DNA of 25,000 nucleotides from NCBI GenBank assembly GCA_016946835.1, contig JACVTC010000124.1, forward strand, positions 202,501-227,500, written 5' to 3'. The stretch's first letter is position 1, and every line of letters begins with the position of its first letter. The translations under genes and the position numbers were made by a program. Below the pieces are notes generated by a model, which was not told the origin of the DNA, searched no databases, and saw only the letters and a list, made by a program, of their open reading frames with translations. This stretch comes from Neocallimastix lanati (nom. inval.). Its lineage: Eukaryota; Neocallimastigomycota; Neocallimastigomycetes; Neocallimastigales; Neocallimastigaceae. Below, piece by piece: positions 12,521-23,211 of this stretch.

Positions 12521-12775
12521 TAATAAAATTTTTTTTTTTTTTTCGATGTTGATATTTATGGAAATCTAATATTTATTAATATATTTATTAATATATTAAT
12601 TTCTATAATGATTTATTACTTTAAATGATTTATTAATTATTAATTATATTTTTAATTATTTATATTTTTAATTATATATTTTTAATTATATATTTTTAAT
12701 TATATATATTTTTATTTTGTATATTTTTTTTTTTTTTTTAATTATATATTTTTAATTATATATATTTTTATTTTG

Positions 12776-12806
<31 letters not shown>

Positions 12807-12982
12807 AGTATGTATATATTTTTATTAAAGCTTGTATTCTAATTTATTTAATAAAAAATAATATATAATCATCTATATAATCCTTTACTATTCCATTCTA
12901 TAGAAATAAAGTATTGAAATTGGACAAAAATTCTATTTAAATCAATTTATCTACCTAATACTTTTCATTTATTTATTTAACA

Positions 12983-13055
12983 TCAATACTAATACCAATA
13001 CCAATACCAATACAAATAATTATAATACTAATACTAATACTAATACTAATACTAA
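12983..13055. repeat. Hexanucleotide repeat (aatacc/aatact)
   Basis: Two blocks are present: ccaata-type hexamers (12990-13015), then taatac-type hexamers (13024-13055), separated by a short AT spacer. It is not a telomere-type unit. No reading frame uses it. Confidence 0.8.
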
Positions 13056-13603
13056 TAATAATGATAATACTAAAATCATAACTAATAAAATTAATTTTTT
13101 TTATTTTTAAGTCATGTAAATCTATTAATTTTTCTGTTTTCGAAATAAAAAAAAACGAAAATTATAAGAAATTAGAAATTAGAAATTAGAAATAAATATA
13201 TTTATACATAAATAGTTAATTATAAATAAAAATATTTAAAATACATAAAAATAAAATAAAAAAAAAAAATTAAAAAAAAAAATTAAATAAATAAAAAAAA
13301 ATTAACCGTTAAAAAATTCCATTTATGGTTATCCACTTATTTAAATTTTTATTTTAATTTTAATTTTTTTTTTATTTTATTTTTATTTTTATTTATTTTT
13401 TTATTTTATTTTATTCATTTTTTTTTTTTTTTTTGTATTTTATTTTGTATAATTATTAATTTTCTGTGATAACACCTTCTTTTTATTTTATTTTATTTTA
13501 TTTTTTTTTTAATGATTAAAAATGAAAAGTTTAAAGTTAATTATACATTAATAAACATCTTAATAATTAGATTTTTATTATTTATTGTAGTTAATAATAA
13601 TAA

Positions 13604-13636
<33 letters not shown>

Positions 13637-14244
13637 CATTATTACAATTATTTAATCTAGAAATAGCAAAGTAGTTGAATTAATCTTAACAAGAATTAAT
13701 TTATAAAAATTATTAATTATCTATATATAGAAAAAAACAATTTTTTTTTTTTTGTTTCTTGTTATAATAAATTTAATTATATTAATCAATATACTAAATT
13801 TTTTTTTTTAAAAAAAAAAAAGATAATTATCATTATCTCATTTAATAAGAAATGAAAAGTCTTTATCTCTCCTTTTTTTTTTTTTTTTTATTTTCTATTT
13901 TCTAATATATTTTGTAATATTTTATTATAATTGATGGATAGATTGTTTTCTTTTTATTTTATATTATATATTATATATTATATATTTTATATTTTATATT
14001 TTTATATTTTAATTTATATATATATATATATATACATTTTTTTTTTTCTATTCTATAGTTTATATAAATAAATGATCATGATGGTTACATCTATAATTTA
14101 TTTTATTACCTTCTTTATATATTTTGTCCTACCCTCCTTAAAAATGTATGAATTAGGTGGATGGCATATGAATTAGCGGACTACAAAATTTTTAATAATT
14201 AATAAAGATATTATATATTATATATTTTCAATTATAAATTAATA

Positions 14245-14245
14245 A

Positions 14246-14297
<52 letters not shown>

Positions 14298-14315
14298 AAA
14301 TAAATAAATAAATAA
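14245..14315. repeat. (AAAT)n microsatellite
   Basis: About 17 near-perfect aaat units with two AAT interruptions, ending in (aat)n. Confidence 0.9.
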
Positions 14316-14883
14316 TAATAATGATATACCATTGTGGGAAATATATATATATATATTTTTTTCTTTTTCATTTTCTTCTTCATTTTTTTGTACTTCTTTT
14401 ATTTATTTACTTATATTATTTTTCTTATTTTCTTATTATTTTTATTTATTATTCTTATTATTCTTATTATTATTATATATATATATTTTTATTTTATTAT
14501 TTTTTTGCCCTTTGTAAAGTGCATTATTATTATTATCATTATAAATAAATATTCAATACTACAATAACGTACATTTTTTATCTTCATTTTATTATCAATG
14601 TAATTTAAGGGGAAAATTTATTCCAAAATTTAATAAATACTAATTTTTTTTTTTTTTTTTTATTCTTTAAATAATTATTATTATAGTAAAAGTTAAAAAT
14701 TTTATGACGGCTATTCCAACGGTAAAATGGATGATTATCTCTATTGATTTTGTTCAAAATATATATATATATATATATATTTATAAATGTCTATGAATAT
14801 ACATAGATAATTAATATATAAAATAATTAAAAATAGGAAATAATAATAAAAATAATAAATAAATGAAAATAATATATTGATCC

Positions 14884-14922
<39 letters not shown>

Positions 14923-15342
14923 TAAATGATATATATATATATCATCCATTGGTTTATACATTTGAATAAAAAAGAAAAAAAAAAAAAAAGAAACTTTTAT
15001 ATATGTACGTGTATCATTATTATCATCCATACTTTGAAATGAAATAAAATTAAAAAAAAAAAAAAAAAAATTAAAAATATATATTTAATTTTATATCTAT
15101 ATCTCTCTATATCTCTATATAATTTTGTTAAATTAATAACTTTACTTTTTTTTTTTTATTTGTATTAGTCAGGTTATATGACTATTTCTTTTATTGTTAG
15201 TTTTATTATTAATATTTTAATTAATTTATTGATGATTACTTAATTGTAATTATAAAATAAAATTAATTCTATATATGTTGTTATATAAGATATGGATTAA
15301 TGATTCATTTAACCAAGTAATTAAATTAGACTAATAAATATT

Positions 15343-15346
<4 letters not shown>

Positions 15347-15382
<36 letters not shown>

Positions 15383-15400
15383 GAAGAAGAAAAAAAAAAA
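15347..15400. repeat. 54-nt purine-only tract
   Basis: The + strand is purine-only: about 27 A followed by aag/aga triplets. Such a tract can form unusual structures and disfavours nucleosomes. No gene is close enough for a regulatory claim. Confidence 0.6.
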
Positions 15401-16204
15401 TCAAAAAAAATCACCGCATACTATGTATAATGAATTTGATATATCTTTTTTTTTTTTTAATACATAAAATATATACATTTTAATTATAGGAAAAAAAAAA
15501 GAAAGAAAGATTAATTTATAAAAACCAAGAATAAGATGATTATTTAATGAGCAAGACAAAACAAACAAACAAACAAAAAAAAAAAAAAAAAAGAAAAAAG
15601 AAAAAATTTTTTTTTATATTGTTAAACGGTTTATGCTAAGAAATTCTTTTGATTTTAATTTTTAATTTTTTTTTTTTTTTTGTCTTAGTATAGGTTTTTT
15701 TTTTTTTTTTTTTTATTATTTTTTTTTATTATTTTTATTTTTATTTTTTAATTTTAATAATTTAATTTATTTATTATTAATAATTTTAAAAATTCATTAA
15801 TGAACAGAATAATGAATAATGATTTATATAAAAAATTATTAAAATAATATATTAAAAAATAATAAAAAAAAAAAAAAAAAATTCATTATATATATACATT
15901 ATATATATATAATATTTTTAAATTATTTTCTTTTCCTATAATAAAATGAAATAATAAATTCATTAATGATCAATAATCATAAATTTAGATATTTTTAGAT
16001 AGTAAATTACTCTTAAATTACTTTAATTTAAATTGATTGTTCATTATAAAGAAGTCGTTTTTTTTTTTTAATAAAATATATATAGATCGTTCATTTATTT
16101 TACTTTTTACAAATTTACTTCTATATATAATATATAAATTATTTGTATCATATTAAATTTTTCATTCGTTTTATTATTGTATTAATTATTTTAATTATTG
16201 TATT

Positions 16205-16243
<39 letters not shown>

Positions 16244-16304
16244 TACTATTATCACTAAATATCTATCATATTAATTTTATGATAATAATGATACTAAATA
16301 ATAA

Positions 16305-16560
16305 TTGATAGTGTTACAAATAATAATAATAATAATTTTGTTATTACCTTTATCACTACTACTACTACAACTATTATTATCACTACTACAATTATTATTA
16401 TTATTATCAATTGCTACGACTACAACTACTATTATTATTGTTACTATTATTATTGTTATTATTATCAATCCCTACTACAACTACTATTATTATTATTACT
16501 ATTATCATTATTATCACTCCCTACTATTACTAATATTATTATTATTACTATTACTATAAT
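16305..16560. repeat. Compound trinucleotide tract (ATT/ACT/AAT)
   Basis: About 250 bp is made of trinucleotide runs (att, act, cta, ttg), open in several frames on both strands. These translate only to Leu/Ile/Thr, Tyr or Asn/Ser strings. Because every frame is equally open and there is no non-repeat protein sequence, I treat it as a microsatellite, not a gene. Confidence 0.8.
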
Positions 16561-16686
16561 TACTACTGTTATTATTTTTACAAAATTAATAGTAATAATG
16601 CTATTATTACTATTAACATTATTTACTATTAATTTTGTTATGAATATTTATATATAAATTTATATTATTAATTAATTTTATTATTT

Positions 16687-16796
16687 AATGAAAATACCGC
16701 GATTTAATAATACAAAAAAATTAAAAAGTAACAAACTTTTTTTACTTTTTTTTTTTTTTTAAAAAATTTTCTTTATTATAAAGCGGTATTTTCATT
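16687..16796. mobile_element. MITE-like or hairpin unit with GC-containing inverted repeats
   Basis: aatgaaaataccgc (16687-16700) is matched exactly in reverse complement by gcggtattttcatt (16783-16796). Partial complementarity continues inward (aaaaagtaa against ttactttttt). The whole 110-bp unit can fold as one long hairpin. G/C-bearing arms in such AT-rich DNA are unlikely by chance. This looks like a tiny non-autonomous DNA element, but a clear target-site duplication beyond AT-rich flanks cannot be defined, so a structured RNA or an old inverted duplication remains possible. Confidence 0.45.
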
Positions 16797-17290
16797 CAAT
16801 ATAATAATAATTATAATTTAATATAAGTGATAATGTATTAATTAAATATATTACAATAATAATATGAAGTTGGTTTACATTCAATTAAAATATATAAAAA
16901 TATATTGTTTGTTTTAAAGTATATTGATATGTAAAAAAAAAAGAAAAAAAAAAAAAGAAAAAAGTTTACTATTGAATAATTATTTAAATGACTTTAAACT
17001 ATTAACTTTAATTATTATTGTTTTTTCTTTAAATTAAAAAATCAAATCAATTATTATTTTATTTTATTTTATTTTATTATAATATATTTGATATTTGAAA
17101 AAAAAAATATTTCTCTATTATAAAACAATAAGAATAGAAGAAAACATTTTATTATTTATTATATGAAAATATATTTGTTCAATTTAAATATTATTATATT
17201 ACAATATATTACCAATAGAATGTTATGTTACTTTTATAATGATAAACTTTTTGATATTAAATAATAGTAATAATAATAATAATAATAGTA

Positions 17291-17325
<35 letters not shown>

Positions 17326-17984
17326 CAAAAACAAAAAAAAAACAATTTATGAATAATAATAAACTCTATTATTAAATTCTATTTACTATATATTATTAAT
17401 TTACTTTTATTAATATATCATCAATAAACTATTAAATATTTAATAAAACATATTAACAGTATATTATGATATTCACTATATATTTTTTTTTTATTATTTT
17501 TAATATTAGTTTAATTTTATTTTATATATTTTTTAATTTAAATTTTTTTTGAAAAAAATTTTTTTTCATCTTTTTTTTTTTTTATTTTTATAAACCGTTA
17601 ATAATTAATTTTATTTCTTTTTTATATCCTCCCTTTCAATAGAATAAATTTATATTGAATATAAAAAAACTGTATATTAATGTACATTATAATATATTAT
17701 ATTGATTTTATTTAAACTGAATTGAAATAAATTTAATATAAACAATTAATAAATTGGTTTCTATATGGCATAAATTAAAATTTACTATTAATATTACTGG
17801 TTAATAAATGGTGTAATAAATGATTTATATATATTTCAATATATTATTAAATAGAAACTAATTAAAAATAAAAGGCACAAATAAATTGACACAAAATTAG
17901 TATTAAACTTTTTTTTTTTATTTTTTTATAGGTTATTTTAATATAAAAATTTTTTTTCCGTTTTCTTTATTTTTTTTTATATAA

Positions 17985-18090
17985 TATTTTATTATATTAT
18001 ATTATATTTTATTATATAATTATAGTTTATTATATATTTTATTATAATTATATTTTATTATATATTATATTATATATTTTATAATACTAT
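17985..18090. repeat. Degenerate TATTA/TTATA tract
   Basis: Irregular repeats of tatta and attata words without a G or C for long stretches. It is directly followed by the long hairpin at 18105-18159. Confidence 0.6.
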
Positions 18091-18104
18091 TTAATTTTAA
18101 AATA

Positions 18105-18159
18105 TAAAATTTAATATATATCTATTTAAAATTATTAAATAGATATATATTAAATTTTA
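18105..18159. repeat. Perfect hairpin with 25-bp arms, 5-nt loop
   Basis: Positions 18105-18129 and 18135-18159 are exact reverse complements around the loop aatta. The arms include the mixed word tatatatctattta, so this is not simply a microsatellite. It could extrude as a cruciform or fold as RNA. It lies about 1.2 kb before the phosphatase start. Function unknown. Confidence 0.8.
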
Positions 18160-19221
18160 ATAATTAAATAATTAAATATTTTAAGAATTAAATATTAAAT
18201 AATAATATTAAATAATAAAAATGAAAAAATATTATAATATATATATAAAATCATATAAAAGCTAAAAAATTTCTTTCTTTTTTTTTTTAAATATTATATT
18301 TATAAATTATTTATTATTAATTAAATTATTTATTTTATTTTATGTTTATTTATTAAAAAAAAATAAAGTAAAAAAAATTTTTTTTTCTTTCTTAATAAAG
18401 AATTATATACAGAAACAAGCTTTATTTTTTTAAATGTTTTATTTATTTTAAATTATTGTAACCATCATTATTTATTATTTTTTAACAATAAAAATAAAAA
18501 AATAAATCAATATATATTATTAAATAAAAAAAAAAATAAAACCAATTGAACAATATTTATTAAAATAAAAAATAGAATAACAAAGCAATAAAAAAAAAAG
18601 TTATAAAACCAATATTTTAATACAGTAGAAAAAAAAAAGAAAAGAATAACGAAATACAATATAATATAAAAAACAAAAAATTTTTTTGAAAATTAATATA
18701 TATTTTTTTTGAAAACATTCAATATTTAAAACAAAACAGAAATAATATGTTATATATATAAATTATTACTTAACAATATTACAGACATAATATAACATAA
18801 TATAAATATATATATAAATATTTTATTTAAATATATTTTTTTTTTGTATTCATATTTTTATAGTAGCAAATAAAAAATTATTTATTATTTTTTTTGATAT
18901 ATACAATAAATAAATAATTTTTATATAAAGAGAAAAAATCATAGAAAAAAAATTTTAATACACTATAATTATTATTATATAGTATTTTTTTTTTATATGT
19001 TTTTTTCTCTATCTTTGTACGTTTAATATAATTTTTTTTTTTTATTTTGGATTTAATATAAAAAGGAAACAACCATAACAGATATATAAAATAATTTTTA
19101 TTTTTCAATAAATATTTTAATTTAATACACGTTATTATCAAAGGAAAGAAAAAAAAGTAAGTCATAGGAAAAAGAAAGTTTTATGTTAGTAATATATATT
19201 TGTGTAGAAAGATAAATACTA

Positions 19222-19222
19222 A

Positions 19223-19251
<29 letters not shown>
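19222..19251. repeat. (AT)10-poly(T) composite upstream of the gene
   Basis: Ten AT dinucleotides pass directly into 11 T. It sits about 100 bp before the phosphatase ATG and could contribute to a nucleosome-poor promoter, but the same composite occurs many times far from any gene. Confidence 0.4.
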
Positions 19252-19253
<2 letters not shown>

Positions 19254-19290
19254 ATAGTTATTATTTATATTTTATAATAAAATTTTATTT

Positions 19291-19291
<1 letters not shown>

Positions 19292-19323
<32 letters not shown>
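19292..19323 (+). promoter_or_regulatory. Poly(A) tract in proximal promoter/5' leader
   Basis: Thirty-two consecutive A end 29 nt before the phosphatase ATG, followed by tatatatata. Long dA:dT tracts are known to exclude nucleosomes at fungal promoters. Alternatively the tract lies in the 5' untranslated region. No other promoter element can be told from background. Confidence 0.4.
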
Positions 19324-19325
<2 letters not shown>

Positions 19326-19352
19326 AGAAATATATATATAAGAAAAAACAAA

Positions 19353-20963
19353 ATGGTAATAAAAAGAAGACCAAAATTAACTTTAAATACAGCTATTGTT
19401 CGTAAGAATCCATCTCCTTTAAAAATTCCAAATCTTAACTCTGCTGTCTCATTAGCTAGAGATGAACGTATTAATAGTAGTAGAAACATTTTAACTGTAT
19501 TGGAAGGTGGTAAAACTTATACTAAACCAATAAAAATTTTACCAAATCTTTATCTTGGTTCCTGTGATGCTACCAAGGATTTATCTATTCTTTTAGATAA
19601 GGATATCTCAACGATACTGAATTTAGCCGCTGAAGTCGAAAGACCAAAATGGTTTAGTACGGATCACTGGATGGGTCTTTCCAATAATCATTGGGTAACT
19701 AAAATTACTCAGGATCAATTAGAAACTATGTCTTATTCTTCAGAGGCTTCTTCTAATGCTACCAGGGTGAATAATAATAGTTTTTCTTTAACTTCACCTC
19801 CTTCTCCATCACTATCAGATGATGAAGACACTACTAGAAAGAGTACTACTACTACTCCAACTACTACTACTACTACCCATACCAATAATATCAATAATAT
19901 CAATAATACTATCCCTTCAAAAGAAACTTCTACTATTTTCCCATTATCTCCTCTACCTCAAAGAACTTATCCTACCCTTCAAAATTTAAATTTATATAAT
20001 TCTCAACAAGATTCAATACCTTTATCCCCTTCTTCCCCTGTAACGCCAACCTCTTACGGTTCTTCCTCTCAACATACCATTATCCTTTCCCCAATAGATA
20101 ATTCTTTCCCTGATTCCGTTTCCTCAATGAATACCTTAAGTACTCCATTCGTTGATTCTTATTCCTATACTATGCCACCTGAAACTCCATTTATGGATAC
20201 TATTTCTACGCCATATGTACCGGAAACCCCTTATGTTGATGCTTTCCGTACTCCAATGACAACCAGTCCAAATCAATTACCACCAGAAACTCCTTATTAT
20301 GATACCTATAATAATAACAACAACAGCAGCAGTAATAATGATAATAATAGTGTGGTTAGTGCAACTACTACTCCAGCCGTTTCTATTCCAGAAACACCAT
20401 ATATGGATGCTTATTCCTCTCAACAACAACAATTTTTAGCTAAAATTATTAGTCACAGTAATAAATCTATTCATGATTCTAACCTTTTACAAGCTATTTC
20501 TCTTTCCTCTGCTTCCACTCCGCCTTCTGCTACCTTAGGCGGTTTTCCCACCTCTTTAAGTTCAAAATGTCATAGTAACAGTCGTTTAGGTCTTGTACAA
20601 TCTGCTCGTTCTCCCATGAACGATAATAATAATAATAATAATAATAAGGAATTAGAAATTCATTACTATCATCAATGTTGGAATCATAATCAAAGAAATA
20701 CTCAAGAAAAATTACAAGAAGCTTTTAATATTATTGATTCTACCCGTTTAGGCGATAAACATTCTATTCTTGTTTCTTGTCAACAAGGCGTTTCTAGATC
20801 TGCTACATTGGTCATTGCTTATGTTATGAAAACTAAACAATGGGGTTTAATGAAATCTTATAATTTTGTTAAAGAAAAATGTCCATGGATTGCTCCAAAT
20901 ATTACTTTAATGAATGAGTTATCTGAATTTGAACAACATTTACTTCATGAATCTCAAAAGTAA
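19353..20963 (+). CDS. Dual-specificity (MAPK-type) protein phosphatase, fungal Msg5-like
   Basis: This 536-residue single-exon protein probably dephosphorylates Tyr and Thr/Ser of a MAP kinase in cytosol or nucleus; no signal peptide or membrane segment is seen. Residues 4-11 (KRRPKLTL) fit a MAPK docking motif. The catalytic domain comes in two halves: residues 58-97 (KILPNLYLGS, ILNLAAEVERP) and 434-532, which hold the phosphate loop VSCQQGVSRSAT (Cys476, Arg482) and AYVMK. Between them lie about 336 low-complexity residues with Thr and Asn runs, many Ser/Thr-Pro sites and five PETPYxD-like repeats (264-354). The two halves sum to about 139 residues, a normal DSP domain. The usual His before the Cys is Ser475, and the general-acid Asp region reads CWNHNQ. 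The start is the first ATG, in good context (A at -3, G at +4). Base composition is far richer in G+C than its flanks. Phosphatase family is sure; the exact MAP kinase target is inference. Confidence 0.93.
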   Translation: MVIKRRPKLTLNTAIVRKNPSPLKIPNLNSAVSLARDERINSSRNILTVLEGGKTYTKPIKILPNLYLGSCDATKDLSILLDKDISTILNLAAEVERPKWFSTDHWMGLSNNHWVTKITQDQLETMSYSSEASSNATRVNNNSFSLTSPPSPSLSDDEDTTRKSTTTTPTTTTTTHTNNINNINNTIPSKETSTIFPLSPLPQRTYPTLQNLNLYNSQQDSIPLSPSSPVTPTSYGSSSQHTIILSPIDNSFPDSVSSMNTLSTPFVDSYSYTMPPETPFMDTISTPYVPETPYVDAFRTPMTTSPNQLPPETPYYDTYNNNNNSSSNNDNNSVVSATTTPAVSIPETPYMDAYSSQQQQFLAKIISHSNKSIHDSNLLQAISLSSASTPPSATLGGFPTSLSSKCHSNSRLGLVQSARSPMNDNNNNNNNKELEIHYYHQCWNHNQRNTQEKLQEAFNIIDSTRLGDKHSILVSCQQGVSRSATLVIAYVMKTKQWGLMKSYNFVKEKCPWIAPNITLMNELSEFEQHLLHESQK

Positions 20964-21422
20964 AAAAAAAAAAAAAAAAAAAGGATAAAATTTATTATTT
21001 AAGAGGATCAATTTATTTATATTTAGAAGCATTGATATTTTTTATTAGAAGTAAACTTAATGTGTTATGTAAAGAAGAAAAATTTGTATATATATCTATA
21101 TATATAATAGATATAAATAAATTTATATATAAAATATATTACAAAATATATAAATTTATTTATTTATTTGATTAAAAAAAAAAAAAAAAAAATCAATAAT
21201 TTATATATTTCATTTAATGAGAAAAAAACCATGTAAATATCAGAATAGAAGAAATATGAAAAAAAAAAAATTATTAAATTATTATACCAAGTTTTATACC
21301 ATAATTAAAGATAAAAAAAAAAAAAAAAAAAATCGAGAATGGAATTAAAAAAAAAAAAAATGTAAATTATGAAATGAAAAAGGTAGCATATATATGAAAC
21401 TTTAAAAAGAAAGAAAGATATT

Positions 21423-21482
21423 AAAAAAAAAAAAAAAAAAAAAAAGAAAAAGAAAAAAAAAAAAAAAAAAGGAAAAAGAAAA
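21423..21482. repeat. 60-nt purine-only tract
   Basis: The + strand has only A with scattered G from 21423 to 21482, followed 80-140 bp later by long T runs (21568-21620). The two could pair, or the purine tract could form a triplex. It lies about 460 bp after the phosphatase gene. Confidence 0.6.
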
Positions 21483-22584
21483 TAAAAATAAAAAAAGGTT
21501 CATTATAAAAAAAAAAATGCTGGACATTTTTGATTATTTTGATTATGACCTTTTTTTTAATTTAATTTTTTTTTTTTTTTTTCAATTTTTTTTTTTTTAT
21601 TTTTTTTTTTTTTTTTTTTAAAAATTATTTTTATTTTTTTTATTATAATATATATATTTAATCATGTATATTTACCTACATTATATTATATATAAAAAAA
21701 CATTTATAAAACATTAACACCTATTTTTATAAAATTTATATAAATATTATATTTTCAATTTTTTTTTTATTTATTTTTGTATCATTTATTTATTTTTTAT
21801 TTATTTATTATTTTTTATTTTTATTTTTATTTTATTTTTTTTTTATTTTTAATTTTAATTTTTCCCTCTACCCATTTAAAACATTTTTATTATTTTCTTT
21901 ATTAACCCCTAAAAAAAAGAAAAAAAATAAAAATAAAAATAAAAAACTTTTACTATTATATAAATTAAAAAAAAAAAAAAAGAAAAGTTTTCTATTTTTT
22001 TAATTTTTAATTTTTTAATTTTTAATTTTTTAATTTTATTTTCTTCCATTTTTATTTAAAAAATAATTTTTACCTCAGAATGATAATGATTAATACTTTG
22101 ATATACTGATATCTACATATATTTATATAAATATATATTTATATTTATATTTATATTTATATTTATTATTTATTATAAGATATTCCCATGAATAATTTTT
22201 GATTTGTAAATATGTTAAAATTTATAATTATAGTTATATTTGGAAAGTGAATGATTACCCCTTAACTAAAAAAAAAAAAAAATTAATTTTTTTTTTATAA
22301 CAATAATTATAAATAAAATAAAATAAAATAAAATAAAATGACATATAAAATAAAATAAAATAACATATAAAATAAAAATATTATCAACCTAAAAATATTA
22401 TTACCAGAATTTCTTATTTATTTATGTACATGCATATATATATATATATAAATTAGTAAAGCAATAGAAAAAATAAAAAAAAAAAAGTTATTGTAGAGAA
22501 ATAGAAAAATAAAAATAAAAAATAAAAATACAAACCTTTAATCCCTGTTAAATACCTAAAACATTAATATTTAAAAAAAAAAAA

Positions 22585-22618
<34 letters not shown>

Positions 22619-22881
22619 TTTTGATATTAAATACATATAATTATTATTATTATTATTTTTTTTAATAATAAATATCAACTATATAGAGAGATATATTGTA
22701 TATTTACCCCTATTATGTAAATAATATAACATAATTCACAAAAAGATAAAAAAAAAAATTTTTTTTTAAAGCATAAATCATCATTTATTTATCTATATAA
22801 AAAATTAATATTCTATTTTTTTTTTTTTGTTATATAAAAATCAGATATATATTATATATATTTTTTTAAATTTCTAATTTA

Positions 22882-23095
22882 TAAATTATATATAATAAAT
22901 AATAATAATAAAATAATACATAAAAAATAAATTATATATAATAAATAATAATAATAATAAATACATAAATAATAAATAATTAATAATAAATAAATATTAA
23001 ATAATCATTAATAAATAATAATTAATAATAAATAAATATTAAATAATCATTAATAAATAATAATTAATAATAAATATATTTAAATAATTAATAAA
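22882..23095. repeat. AT-only tandem duplications, 46- and 42-bp periods
   Basis: taaattatatataataaat begins at 22882 and again at 22928 (46-bp period). A 42-bp unit beginning taataataaataaatattaa starts at 22981 and 23023, with a partial third copy at 23065. There is almost no G or C. These are local duplications within an AAT/AAAT tract. Confidence 0.8.
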
Positions 23096-23179
23096 GAAAA
23101 AAAAATAATACTTTATAAGAGAGATAAGTAAAATAAATAAATAGTAAAATAAGTAAATGAAATAAAAAAATAAAAAAGT

Positions 23180-23211
<32 letters not shown>

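Larger units (their letters stand above)
5879..19290. other. Gene-free AT-rich desert (central part)
   Basis: More than 13 kb has no coding region that can be supported. The frames that stay open (for example 9900-10178) translate to Ile/Phe/Tyr/Asn strings with no domain. The content is homopolymers, (TA)n-poly(T) composites, ATT/AAT/ATTT microsatellites and the specific repeats listed separately. Small islands with more G and C occur at about 9165-9225, 11785-11875, 12350-12425, 14130-14195 and 14700-14750. None gives an ORF, tRNA or known motif. Confidence 0.8.

Noticed and set aside
12983-13055. Telomere-like hexamer array
   Set aside because: Units aatacc and aatact lack the G-rich strand of telomere repeats and the array is internal.
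14321-14567. Three overlapping + strand frames of 61-77 codons
   Set aside because: Three frames of the same T-rich microsatellite are open at once, so none is favoured as coding.
14827-15030. 67-codon minus-strand frame
   Set aside because: It reads poly-Asn, poly-Lys and poly-Phe from (ATT)n and homopolymers only.
16277-16559. Overlapping frames on both strands
   Set aside because: They are translations of a compound trinucleotide repeat; both strands are equally open and no non-repeat sequence is present.
18878-19165. 95-codon minus-strand frame upstream of the phosphatase
   Set aside because: Lys/Tyr/Phe/Asn-only content with the base composition of the flanking desert, not of the true gene.
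19265-19489. Minus-strand frame over the phosphatase start
   Set aside because: It is the antisense shadow of the real coding region plus a poly-Phe run from the poly(A) tract.
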